DNA of 8,979 nt from Christensenella sp. UBA1750 (GTDB lineage Bacteria > Bacillota > Clostridia > Christensenellales > UBA1750): NCBI GenBank assembly GCA_002315655.1, contig DCHO01000047.1, forward strand, positions 1-8,979, written 5' to 3'. This document shows positions 1-6,425 of the stretch, piece by piece (position 1 is the stretch's first letter; every line of letters begins with the position of its first letter). The notes under the pieces are model-generated. The model did no database searches. It was not told the origin of the DNA and was given only the letters and a program-made list of their open reading frames with translations. A program made the translations under genes and the position numbers.

Positions 1-41
1 CAAAACGCTCCTCCGCAAGACTGCTTGACAAAGTGGTCGGC

Positions 42-100
42 GAGTAAAAAGAAAAAGCTTTCCCTTGTTTTGCCGGATAAGGGCAAAAACAAGGGAAAGC
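42..100 (-). terminator. Strong Rho-independent terminator (minus strand)
   Basis: An 18-base arm at 57-74 (GCTTTCCCTTG...TTTTGCC) pairs with 82-100 with only one bulged base, leaving a loop of about 7 nt. Read on the minus strand, the stem is followed by TTTTTCTTTTT (46-56), a typical U-tract. On the plus strand there is no T-run after the stem, so it acts on leftward transcripts. The nearest leftward gene, the hydrolase ending at 371, has its own closer hairpin at 268-300. This one is therefore either a backup terminator or the end of an unseen short transcript. Confidence 0.85.
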
Positions 101-257
101 AGTCGAAAACGGAGCGTTGAAACCGCGATTTTCCTTGAAATATCAAGGATTATAGAGGATTGGGATAGATAAATAAAAATTTGAACAACCATACTATATC
201 ATATTTTCTCCTGATACACAATCCGGCCGGGCTATTTCATTCTCTTTTTGCCACAGG
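101..257. other. AT-rich intergenic stretch, no gene seen
   Basis: No convincing coding region is visible between the two hairpins at the left end. On the minus strand there is a perfect TATAAT at 149-154, but the hexamer 17 bases upstream (TTTATT) is a poor -35. A 7-bp inverted repeat, TCCTTGA (132-138) / TCAAGGA (143-149), with a 4-nt loop sits just beside it. A leftward transcript from here would run about 100 nt to the strong terminator, so a small RNA is possible but unproven. Confidence 0.3.
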
Positions 258-258
258 G

Positions 259-300
259 ACAGAAAACAACAGCGCCGAAACGCATCGTCTCAACGCTGTT
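259..300 (-). terminator. Probable terminator of the alpha/beta hydrolase gene
   Basis: AACAGCG (268-274) pairs with CGCTGTT (294-300). Inside, after a 2/2 internal loop, GAAACG pairs with CGTCTC with one mismatch around a CAT loop. On the minus strand the stem is followed by GTTTTCTGT, a modest U-rich tail. It lies about 70 nt past the hydrolase stop codon, a normal position for a 3' end. The U-tract is broken, so termination may be partial. Confidence 0.55.
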
Positions 301-370
301 GATATTCAATGGATATAGGATGTCATTCGGTCATCACCTGACCGCTGCACTCTCTTTGATTCAAAGGTAT

Positions 371-1300
371 TTACTTCTCTATGGCGCTTTTTACAAAGTC
401 GAGAATATCCTGCCGCATTTCGGCGGTTTCCCGATGCCCGCAGGGATAACGGCGCACGTTGAAGGCTTCCCGCGGGGCATGAAGCGCATTGTAGCATTCT
501 CTTACCTCTTTTTCCATGCGATCCACGCCCGGAATCGGGTTGAGCCCGTCGTAAAGTCCCACGGTAGCCAGCCGCTTTCTCGGCGCGATCAGGGAATTGA
601 TCTGCCCTGCGGTGAAATGCCTGAGCAGCCCGGGGACGAAATAGTAGATGCCGTGCCGGGACAGGCCGTAATCTTCCTTCAGTGCCTCAAACTCCGTAAA
701 GCAGCAAATATCCGCGCAGAAGGAAATCCGCTCATCCAGCGCGGACACCCACCAGGACATCGTCGCGCCCATGGACATTCCCAGCGCGCCGATTCTGCGT
801 GCGTCCACATCTTTCCTTCCTGCAAGGTAGTCCAGCGCTTTTAGGCTGTCCCAGACCATTTTCCCCCAGAGCACCTGCCCTTTCCACAGCATATCCTTGA
901 AGGTGTCCTGTTCGATGCGCCCGCTTCTCTCCCCGAAATTCCAGTGGTCAATGGCCAGCACCGCGCAGCCCAGTTTCGTCAGGGCTTCCGCATAGGGCAC
1001 GGGGTACATATAGGGCGCGGGATGGAAAAGCTCGTCCTTGCCCAGCTGATACAGGCCGCCATGGGAATGGCTGAACAGCACGGCAGGGTATGGTCCCTCC
1101 CCTTTCGGACGGATAAAATACGCCGGGATCGGCTCGCCGTCCGGGTTTTCCGGGCTGTACGCGGAAGGGTTCAGAATCAGGTATTCTATGGTATAGGTTT
1201 CCTTTTCCTCAATGCGAACCGTCTTGACATTCATGGGAACGTCCCTTGGCGGCAGGTCTCCCAGCAGATCATATAGCTCCTGTCTTCTGTTCTGTGTCAT
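371..1300 (-). CDS. Alpha/beta hydrolase (acetyl-xylan-esterase / dienelactone-hydrolase type)
   Basis: A 309-residue cytoplasmic esterase-like protein with no signal peptide. Visible marks of the alpha/beta-hydrolase fold are a SHSHGG segment at 77-82 (oxyanion-hole side), the nucleophile elbow GMSMG with Ser176, a candidate acid Asp251 in GLYDG (Asp260 is an alternative), and a C-terminal His289 in PCGHRE. An N-terminal region of about 65 residues with short strands precedes the core, as in acetyl xylan esterases and Abhydrolase_7-type proteins. Such enzymes remove acyl groups from sugars or small esters; the substrate cannot be read from sequence. The ATG start has AAGGAG (1310-1315) 9 nt upstream. 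The gene has its own promoter-like sequence at 1380-1408 and a hairpin after the stop, so it is probably monocistronic. Family assignment is firm; the ester substrate is unknown. Confidence 0.88.
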   Translation of the reverse strand: MTQNRRQELYDLLGDLPPRDVPMNVKTVRIEEKETYTIEYLILNPSAYSPENPDGEPIPAYFIRPKGEGPYPAVLFSHSHGGLYQLGKDELFHPAPYMYPVPYAEALTKLGCAVLAIDHWNFGERSGRIEQDTFKDMLWKGQVLWGKMVWDSLKALDYLAGRKDVDARRIGALGMSMGATMSWWVSALDERISFCADICCFTEFEALKEDYGLSRHGIYYFVPGLLRHFTAGQINSLIAPRKRLATVGLYDGLNPIPGVDRMEKEVRECYNALHAPREAFNVRRYPCGHRETAEMRQDILDFVKSAIEK

Positions 1301-1332
1301 GGCATTTCGCTCCTTTTTTCAGTCATGAAGAG

Positions 1333-1367
1333 AATGTGCGTCTTTTTTTCCGCCTCATCGGCACATT
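1333..1367. repeat. 7-bp inverted repeat in the hydrolase leader
   Basis: AATGTGC at 1333-1339 is matched by GCACATT at 1361-1367, with 21 bases between. It falls in the presumed 5' untranslated leader of the hydrolase, between promoter and ribosome binding site. It could be an operator or a leader hairpin; with only 7 bp it could also be chance. Confidence 0.25.
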
Positions 1368-1379
1368 TCTTTATCGCCC

Positions 1380-1408
1380 AGTATAGCATCCATAAAGCCA
1401 TCCTGCAA
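1380..1408 (-). promoter_or_regulatory. Promoter of the hydrolase gene (extended -10)
   Basis: On the minus strand, TATACT (1380-1385) is preceded by TGC, giving an extended -10 (TGnTATACT). A weak -35 candidate TTGCAG lies at 1403-1408 with 17-bp spacing. The start point would be near 1373, giving a leader of about 70 nt. The same core, TGCTATACTGG, recurs upstream of the small ORF near 4444. Confidence 0.6.
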
Positions 1409-1449
1409 TATTGACCGCGGCATGAATTTAGGATCGTTCCAAGAAGAGG

Positions 1450-1479
1450 GCAGACACGCACAGAAGTGTGGGTATCTGC
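1450..1479 (-). terminator. Imperfect hairpin after the ABC ATPase gene
   Basis: GCAGA (1450-1454) pairs with TCTGC (1475-1479). Further inward pairs, with one G-T wobble and one mismatch, close around a 4-nt loop. On the minus strand the following bases are CCTCTTCTTGG, pyrimidine-rich but without a real U-run. It lies about 40 nt past the ATPase stop and upstream of the hydrolase promoter. It may be a weak terminator; some read-through into the hydrolase is likely. Confidence 0.35.
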
Positions 1480-1519
1480 TATAAAAAGTCAATCATGAAA
1501 TCATGGAAAAGAAAGGTAC

Positions 1520-2581
1520 TTATAGGACAAACTGGATTCTGTCGTTTGTCTCATCCGTAAACACGGATACGCTTTCATAGTTCCCGTACACCATCTCGGA
1601 GAAGTTCTCGAAAACCGCCGCTTTGTTTTTGTATAAAACGGTGATGCCGGTGACCGCATCCCGTTCCGAATTTTCCAGCATGAAATGCAGGTGCGGCACA
1701 TCGTCCCGTGCTCTCAGCAAACGGTAACACACGGTTCCGAGAATGGTGACAGCCCGTTCGATCTGATGCTGACTGATATAATGGCTGCGCCCGAAAGCCT
1801 CGATTTTCGAGGACAATTCCAGCAGATCAACGTTGTCCTTCTCGATCTTCTCATAGATGACCTGCATCTGATTGATAAACTGGCGGGTGCGGTTGCGTTT
1901 GGGATAATCAAATATCTGCTCGGGCGTTCCGTCCTCGTAAATGCCGCCATCGTCCATGTAGAACACACGGTTGCTGATTTCCCTTGCGAAGCGCATTTCA
2001 TGGGTCACAACGATCATGGTCATCCCGCGCTTGGCCAGATCCCGAATTACCGCCATGACCTCCCCGACCATAGTGGGGTCAAGCGCAGAGGTCGGCTCAT
2101 CAAACAGCAGAATCTCCGGCTCCATGGCAAGCGCACGGGCGATGGCCACGCGCTGCTTCTGTCCGCCGGAAAGCTCATCGGGGTAAGAATCAGCCCGGCC
2201 GGAAAGCTCCACCTGTTCCAGAAGCTCAATCGCTTTTTTTCTCGCTTCCTCCGGCGTTTTCTTCAAAAGATCCATGGGCGCAGCCATGATGTTCTCGATT
2301 ACCGTCATGTGCGGGAAAAGGTTGAAGGACTGAAAGACCATGCCCATTTTCTGTCTGATCTTGTTGATGTCGCAGCCCTTGGCGGTAATGCAGGTGTCCC
2401 CCACATAGATTTCGCCGGAGGTCGGCTTTTCAAGCAGATTCAGGCAGCGGATAAAGGTGGACTTTCCCGTCCCCGAAGGGCCGATCACGGCGATCACGTC
2501 TCCGTCATTGACGGTGGTGCACACGTCCTTGAGCGGCGTGCCGTTCTTATACTCCTTGCGTAAATGTTCGACGCGAATCAT
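1520..2581 (-). CDS. Polar amino acid ABC transporter ATP-binding protein with C-terminal extension
   Basis: The energy-coupling ATPase of an amino-acid-type importer (GlnQ/HisP family), acting at the inner face of the membrane. The first 240 residues carry a full ABC domain: Walker A GPSGTGKST at 34-42, Q-loop Gln84 in MVFQSFNLF, signature LSGGQ at 137-141, Walker B ILLFDEP at 157-163, D-loop SALD and switch His194 in VTHEM. GlnQ proteins usually end near residue 240-250. This one continues to 353 with a segment that has no ABC motif (see findings). The ATG overlaps the stop of the fused permease gene as ATGA, and AAAGGAG lies 7 nt upstream inside that gene, so the two products are translationally coupled and surely partners. 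The ATPase function is secure; the solute is not known, although polar amino acids are usual for this family. Confidence 0.94.
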   Translation of the reverse strand: MIRVEHLRKEYKNGTPLKDVCTTVNDGDVIAVIGPSGTGKSTFIRCLNLLEKPTSGEIYVGDTCITAKGCDINKIRQKMGMVFQSFNLFPHMTVIENIMAAPMDLLKKTPEEARKKAIELLEQVELSGRADSYPDELSGGQKQRVAIARALAMEPEILLFDEPTSALDPTMVGEVMAVIRDLAKRGMTMIVVTHEMRFAREISNRVFYMDDGGIYEDGTPEQIFDYPKRNRTRQFINQMQVIYEKIEKDNVDLLELSSKIEAFGRSHYISQHQIERAVTILGTVCYRLLRARDDVPHLHFMLENSERDAVTGITVLYKNKAAVFENFSEMVYGNYESVSVFTDETNDRIQFVL

Positions 2582-4092
2582 GCCTTTTCTCCTTTCGCAG
2601 CTCTTCCCGCTTTGCGCTGCCGGGGATTCAGCTTCCTACCGATGGCCTCCAGAACGCCGGTTACACCGAGGGTCAGTGCAAAATAGCATACGGTTACGGC
2701 AAGCAGGGGGAAAATCGCAATAAAGGTGTTGCTGCGGATAATGTCCGCCATTTTGGTCAAGTCGTTGACGGCAATGTAGCCCACAACGGAGGTCGCTTTG
2801 ATGAGGGTAACGACTTCCTCGGAATACATCGGCAGGAACAGCTCCATCGCCTGCGGCATCACAATCTTGAACAGGGTCTTGTTTCTGCTGTACCCGAGCG
2901 CATACGCGCCTTCGGTCTGCCCTTTGTCAATGGAATTGACCGTTCTTGTGAGATTGTGTTCCACAAATGACGCAAAAATGAAGGTAAAGCCGATGACGGA
3001 AACGGTGGTTCCGCTGACGTCTGTGTTTCCGAAAACCGTGTAGTATAGCAGCATCAGAAGCACCAGCGTCGGCGTTCCGTGCAGGATGAACGCGCACACC
3101 CTTCCGAAGGCAGTAAACAGCTTTGCCAGCCATGCAACAGCGGAACGTTTCCCGAAGAAAACCCCGAAGCCCAGCAGAGAGCCGAACAGCACTGACAGGG
3201 CGGCAATCAGCAAAGACACCCATAGCCCGGAAAGGATCAGCTGCCAGCGGTTCTGCTTGATCAAAGTGCTTTCAAAGGAGGAAGCGACCTGCGCAAAGAA
3301 GCTCGTTTCGCCGTGATCATACGTCACCATGATCACGTTGGCCGTCATGTACGGCGCGCTGAAATTGACGCTTCTCTTTCGCTCCACGGTCATGTACAGT
3401 CCGCCGCAGACGAGATCGTATTTTTCGCCCGCAAGTCCCGCCAGTCCCGAAGCGAAGGGCACATCGGAAAACGTGGGCTTATAGCCGTAGGTTTCGCAGA
3501 ACAGATACATGATCTCCGTTTCCATACCGGCAGGCTGATTGTTGAGCAGATACACGAACGGTTTTCTTGTGGTGTCAATCGCCACGTTCAGCGGGATGAG
3601 ATTATCGGAAAAATCGGGCTGAATGAGCGTCTGCTCCGGCTCCTCCGCGCCGTACCACTTTTCAATCATCTGCTCCATGGAGCCGTCGTCCCACAGCTTC
3701 ATGAGCAGCTCATTCATCTGCCCCTGCAAAACGTCGCCGCCGTTGTTTTTCTGGAAGCCGAAGCCCAGTTCGACCTTATATTCGGGAACAAGCACGGAAT
3801 GCAGTCTGCTGTCGGTACGCGCCACGGCATTGAAAGCCGCTTCATCCAGCATAAACGCATCAATTTTTCCCAGCTTGATACATTGGAACAGATCGGCAAA
3901 GGTATTATAATAGTCGATTTTTGCGTTCGGATACAGCGTTCTGGAATAACCGTCATAGAGTGAGCCGGTCACAACACCGAGCGTGGAATCATCAAAGGAG
4001 ACTTCCTGCCCTGTTGTCTGCTTGCCGACGCATCCTGTAAGCAGGACAAGCAGCAACAGAACAGCCACGGTTTTTACGATTCTATCTTTCAA
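2578..4092 (-). CDS. Fused substrate-binding lipoprotein and permease of an amino-acid-type ABC importer
   Basis: One 504-residue polypeptide carries both the solute receptor and the membrane channel. A short basic start and hydrophobic run lead to a lipobox LLTGC (Cys21), so the N-terminus is probably a lipoprotein anchor outside the cell. Residues about 37-150 match lobe 2 of family-3 binding proteins (LGVVTGS, GKIDAF, ending EKWYG). Residues about 165-258 match lobe 1 (KPFVY, AGME, KYDLVCGG, TVERK, FSAPY). This order is the reverse of normal. A linker then leads into a HisM/GlnP-like membrane domain at about 284-485, with the EAA-type loop EGAYALGYS...VMPQA at 394-415 that contacts the ATPase. 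The start is TTG, set by AGGAGG (4101-4106) 8 nt upstream and the promoter just before it. It overlaps the ATPase gene by 4 nt. The role as an importer is firm; the ligand is unknown. Confidence 0.92.
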   Translation of the reverse strand: MKDRIVKTVAVLLLLVLLTGCVGKQTTGQEVSFDDSTLGVVTGSLYDGYSRTLYPNAKIDYYNTFADLFQCIKLGKIDAFMLDEAAFNAVARTDSRLHSVLVPEYKVELGFGFQKNNGGDVLQGQMNELLMKLWDDGSMEQMIEKWYGAEEPEQTLIQPDFSDNLIPLNVAIDTTRKPFVYLLNNQPAGMETEIMYLFCETYGYKPTFSDVPFASGLAGLAGEKYDLVCGGLYMTVERKRSVNFSAPYMTANVIMVTYDHGETSFFAQVASSFESTLIKQNRWQLILSGLWVSLLIAALSVLFGSLLGFGVFFGKRSAVAWLAKLFTAFGRVCAFILHGTPTLVLLMLLYYTVFGNTDVSGTTVSVIGFTFIFASFVEHNLTRTVNSIDKGQTEGAYALGYSRNKTLFKIVMPQAMELFLPMYSEEVVTLIKATSVVGYIAVNDLTKMADIIRSNTFIAIFPLLAVTVCYFALTLGVTGVLEAIGRKLNPRQRKAGRAAKGEKA

Positions 4093-4124
4093 TTTTGACG
4101 CCTCCTCTGTATCGTTTCAGCTTC

Positions 4125-4153
4125 ATTATACCATATATCTCCACCAAAAACAA
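4125..4153 (-). promoter_or_regulatory. Promoter of the ABC importer operon
   Basis: On the minus strand a perfect TATAAT (4125-4130) is preceded by TGG, making an extended -10 (TGGTATAAT). A weak -35, TTGTTT, lies at 4148-4153 with 17-bp spacing. Transcription would begin near 4118, leaving a short leader of about 26 nt with AGGAGG before the TTG start. This also supports the TTG at 4092 as the true start. Confidence 0.75.
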
Positions 4154-4199
4154 AATATTCTGTAAATAAGGCGAACAATTCAGATATGCTTCTGTGATT

Positions 4200-4388
4200 T
4201 TACATATTTTTAACACATTTTAAGCCGCCCGCATCCGAACTACGCCTCATTTGCAGCCTAAAAATACTGATGAAGGTAAAAACGCACATGGCATAACCGA
4301 AATCAAGCGTCAGCTCCATCAGCATGGCTAAAAGCAAAGTAAGCATAAGCATCAGCCCGCCACGCCTAATTATCCTGATATTCCTCAT
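4200..4388 (-). CDS. Possible 62-residue small membrane protein
   Basis: The ORF starts with ATG, has GAGG 6 nt upstream, and sits behind an extended -10 promoter. The product has a basic N-terminus (RNIRIIRRGG), then a hydrophobic stretch from about residue 11 to 46 that could make one long or two short membrane segments broken by the acidic MELTLD portion, then a basic tail containing one Cys. I recognise no family. It lies between the terminator of the Fe-S operon and the importer operon, and no terminator is seen after it, so its transcript could run on into the importer. Short leucine/methionine-rich ORFs can arise by chance. The promoter and ribosome binding site are the main support. 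Confidence 0.4.
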   Translation of the reverse strand: MRNIRIIRRGGLMLMLTLLLAMLMELTLDFGYAMCVFTFISIFRLQMRRSSDAGGLKCVKNM

Positions 4389-4426
4389 TTGGCACCTCGC
4401 AAAGCAATGAACTCAATTCAAACGGC

Positions 4427-4446
4427 TGAATCCAGTTGAATCCAGT
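4427..4446. repeat. Perfect tandem 10-bp repeat at a promoter start site
   Basis: TGAATCCAGT occurs twice back to back (4427-4436 and 4437-4446). On the minus strand it reads ACTGGATTCA twice, overlaps the end of the -10 box and runs through the expected transcription start. It could be an operator, or a slippage duplication. Confidence 0.7.
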
Positions 4447-4452
4447 ATAGCA
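4444..4452 (-). promoter_or_regulatory. Extended -10 promoter upstream of the small ORF
   Basis: Minus-strand TGCTATACT (4444-4452) is an extended -10 element. No good -35 is visible in the T-rich stretch upstream, which is tolerated for TGn promoters. The start would be near 4437, about 49 nt before the ATG of the 62-residue ORF. Confidence 0.5.
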
Positions 4453-4496
4453 CAGACGAAAAAGAAAAACTATCTCCTTCATTCATATTTGATACA

Positions 4497-4548
4497 CGAA
4501 AAATCCCCCACTCCGCACTGATTTTGTACGGAACGGGGGATTTTTTCG
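4497..4548 (-). terminator. Terminator of the Fe-S protein operon (bidirectional form)
   Basis: CGAAAAATCCCCC (4497-4509) pairs with GGGGGATTTTTTCG (4535-4548, one extra T). After a 2/2 mismatch, TCCG (4512-4515) pairs with CGGA (4529-4532) around a 13-nt loop. The A and T runs flank the GC stem on both sides, so it can terminate either strand. The only adjacent gene on the feeding side is Fe-S protein C, whose stop is 18 nt upstream in the minus direction. Confidence 0.9.
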
Positions 4549-4565
4549 TATGCAGAAGACTGCCG

Positions 4566-5507
4566 CTAATTCTTTTCCGGCAAAATGGGCAGCTTCCATT
4601 CCTCGCCGGGGCGCAGAGGCGTGCGGAAGGCTTTGGCGAGCTTCCCGGTCTTTTCCAGGTGGACATAGCACGCCCGGTGACAGGCTTTGCCACAGATAGA
4701 AGCGGTGTAGCCGTGCTTCACCGGCGGATAGTAGATAAGCCGGTCAATGACGGATTTGGCTTCCTCGGAAGAGAGCTTCGCTTTGCCCGTCACAATGGCT
4801 TCCCGGTCAGGGTCTCCCGCAAAGGCCTCCGGCGGCAGGAAGGGATTCTTGCTCATGTTCGCGCCCATGTAGTAGGCCGAGCACTGCCAGACATTCAAAC
4901 CGTTGTCCTCAATCGCCTGACCGGGACAGGCAGCCTTGCATTCCCCGCAATGGTCGCAAAGCATTGGGGCGGCGATTTCATCCGGCTCGATTTCCGCATC
5001 GGTGATGATGGCGCAGAGCCGCTGGAAGGGGCCGAAGGGTTTGGTGAGCAGACCGTGATGGTCGCCGATTTCACCTAAACCGCACAGCACGGCGGTTTTG
5101 TCGAAGTCCAGTTCCACCTCAGTCTTTCTGCCGCGCATGACTTCCTCATAGTCGATCTCGGGGTTGGTGGAGGCAATGTCCGCCATAACGGTCTGGTGTC
5201 TGCGCTGGGGCAGGGCGGAAAAGCCCGCGTCCTCAAGCACCGCGCAGGCACGCAGCAGAGCGATGGGCATCACGTTTTCCTCGATGGTCTCCACCGCCAT
5301 GGTGGTGTACTGGTAATAGGTGGTGCCGTCCTCAATGCCCCGGTGGGAGCCGCGCAGCACGCGGAAGGCCGCGCAGATCACGGTCTTGGCCTCCGGCATG
5401 AGCGAGGGAATAACAGTGTCCTTGAAACGGTCTACGGAACCAAAACCGATCAAGTCTGCGCCGTTGTCCTTCAGGGCTTTGATAACGCTTTCTTTCAGAT
5501 TGCTCAC
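4566..5507 (-). CDS. Fe-S protein C: QueG/reductive-dehalogenase-like double [4Fe-4S] protein
   Basis: A 313-residue soluble protein without signal peptide, last gene of the operon. It starts with the family's ADLIGFG segment (17-23), has a conserved YQY at 65-67, and a CGLGEIG...FGPFQR...TDAEIE block (142-173) like that of reductive dehalogenases and epoxyqueuosine reductase. Then comes CDHCGECKAACP (Cys184, 187, 190, 194), followed by Cys209 in WQCS and ICGKACHRAC (Cys272, 276, 280). Eight cysteines suffice for two [4Fe-4S] clusters. Unlike respiratory RdhA it has no Tat signal. The tail FRTPLRPGEEWK matches the tail of protein A. The start is GTG, overlapping the stop of B as GTGA, with a very strong AAAGGAGGTG (5516-5525) inside the KEVG codons of B. 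Electron-transfer or corrinoid-dependent reduction is plausible from the family. Automated labels such as epoxyqueuosine reductase would be unsafe. Confidence 0.85.
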   Translation of the reverse strand: MSNLKESVIKALKDNGADLIGFGSVDRFKDTVIPSLMPEAKTVICAAFRVLRGSHRGIEDGTTYYQYTTMAVETIEENVMPIALLRACAVLEDAGFSALPQRRHQTVMADIASTNPEIDYEEVMRGRKTEVELDFDKTAVLCGLGEIGDHHGLLTKPFGPFQRLCAIITDAEIEPDEIAAPMLCDHCGECKAACPGQAIEDNGLNVWQCSAYYMGANMSKNPFLPPEAFAGDPDREAIVTGKAKLSSEEAKSVIDRLIYYPPVKHGYTASICGKACHRACYVHLEKTGKLAKAFRTPLRPGEEWKLPILPEKN

Positions 5508-6412
5508 AGCTTGCCCACCTCCTTTAAGTGCCGATAACAGGCTAAGTCACAGGCCTTGCCGCAGAGCATGGGCGCGTAGCCCGTCAGGTGCATGGGCAGG
5601 AAACTGAGCTTGGGATAGATCGCCCGGGCGGATTCGCGGTCAAAGCGCTTTTCGCCCTTCAGAATGGCTTCCCTGTCCGGCTCGTCCTTGAGGATTTCGT
5701 CCGTCATGTAAGGGTTGCTCTCGTGTGCGCCGCGATAGTACACCGAGCACTGCCAAGTGTCCAAGCCGTTTTCGGAAATGGCGTGTCCCTTGCAGGCTTT
5801 TTCGCACGCGCCGCAGCTGTCGCAGAGGTTGTCCGTAAAGGGCTTGTCGAACTGCTCGATGGGCATATTGGTGATGAGGAACACGAACCGCTGGAAGGGG
5901 CCGAAGGCGGGGGTCAAAATGCTGCCCGAACGCCCCTTTTTGCCCATCCCGCAGATCTCCGCCGCCTGAGCAAAGTCGATGATGATTTCCGGCGCGGGCT
6001 TATCCGCAGAGACAGGCTCGGCATGAATCAATTCGTAGGTGTCCATGACCTCGGGATTCTGGGTCATGTCGCCCTTGATTTTCAGGTTGGAAACGCGCCG
6101 CTGCACACAGGCGTCGTAGCCCGCGTTTTCAATGAGTCGCGCCATTTTGAGCAGGAAGATTTCGGAAAACTCCTCGTCAATGACCTTCACGCCCATCTGG
6201 GTTAAGTTCATGTACTGATACCCGCGCTCGGCGGTCTCATAAAGAGCTCTCGGCACGCGGATGGCAAAGCCGATGATGCAGGTGGCGTTCCACAGAATGC
6301 TGCGGGGGTCGCGCCTGGGGTCGGTGCCGTCAAACAAGGCAACATCGCCAAAGCCGATGAGGTCAGCCCCATATTCTCTGGCTTTTTCACGGATGATTTC
6401 TTGTGTCAGCAT
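5504..6412 (-). CDS. Fe-S protein B: QueG/reductive-dehalogenase-like paralogue with shortened tail
   Basis: A 302-residue middle member of the tandem trio. It shares ADLIGFG (16-22), the YQY motif (66-68) and the Fe-S layout: CDSCGACEKAC (Cys197, 200, 203, 207), Cys222 in WQCS and LCGKACDLAC (Cys284, 288, 292). Its central block reads CGMGKKGRSGSILTPAFGP, the closest of the three to reductive dehalogenases, which often have GR-G-LITPE-GP here. After the fourth Cys it has Lys where A and C have Pro. It stops at KEVGKL, lacking the F-TPLR-G--WK tail of A and C; the stop overlaps the GTG of gene C. The ATG follows AAGGAGG (6421-6427) by 8 nt, and that site contains the stop codon of gene A. The divergence suggests a separate role, for example another partner in a heteromeric complex; that is inference. 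Confidence 0.85.
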   Translation of the reverse strand: MLTQEIIREKAREYGADLIGFGDVALFDGTDPRRDPRSILWNATCIIGFAIRVPRALYETAERGYQYMNLTQMGVKVIDEEFSEIFLLKMARLIENAGYDACVQRRVSNLKIKGDMTQNPEVMDTYELIHAEPVSADKPAPEIIIDFAQAAEICGMGKKGRSGSILTPAFGPFQRFVFLITNMPIEQFDKPFTDNLCDSCGACEKACKGHAISENGLDTWQCSVYYRGAHESNPYMTDEILKDEPDREAILKGEKRFDRESARAIYPKLSFLPMHLTGYAPMLCGKACDLACYRHLKEVGKL

Positions 6413-6425
6413 GGGTCAAACCTCC

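Noticed and set aside
3..47. Plus-strand frame open from the window edge ending KVVGE then TAA, as if the tail of a convergent gene
   Set aside because: Only 14 codons are visible and the nearby terminator has its U-tract on the minus strand, so nothing positively supports a plus-strand gene.
4..118. AACGCTCC (4-11) and GGAGCGTT (111-118) flanking the left terminator as an inverted repeat
   Set aside because: Only 8 bp, with no transposase, target duplication or second copy in the window; chance is likely.
248..844. Plus-strand ORF of 198 codons
   Set aside because: Mostly antisense to the well-supported hydrolase gene, with no recognisable domain or ribosome binding site; a shadow ORF.
1685..2563. 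Plus-strand ORF of 292 codons opposite the ABC ATPase
   Set aside because: It is antisense to a gene with complete Walker A, signature and Walker B motifs; its length comes from biased codon use in the real gene.
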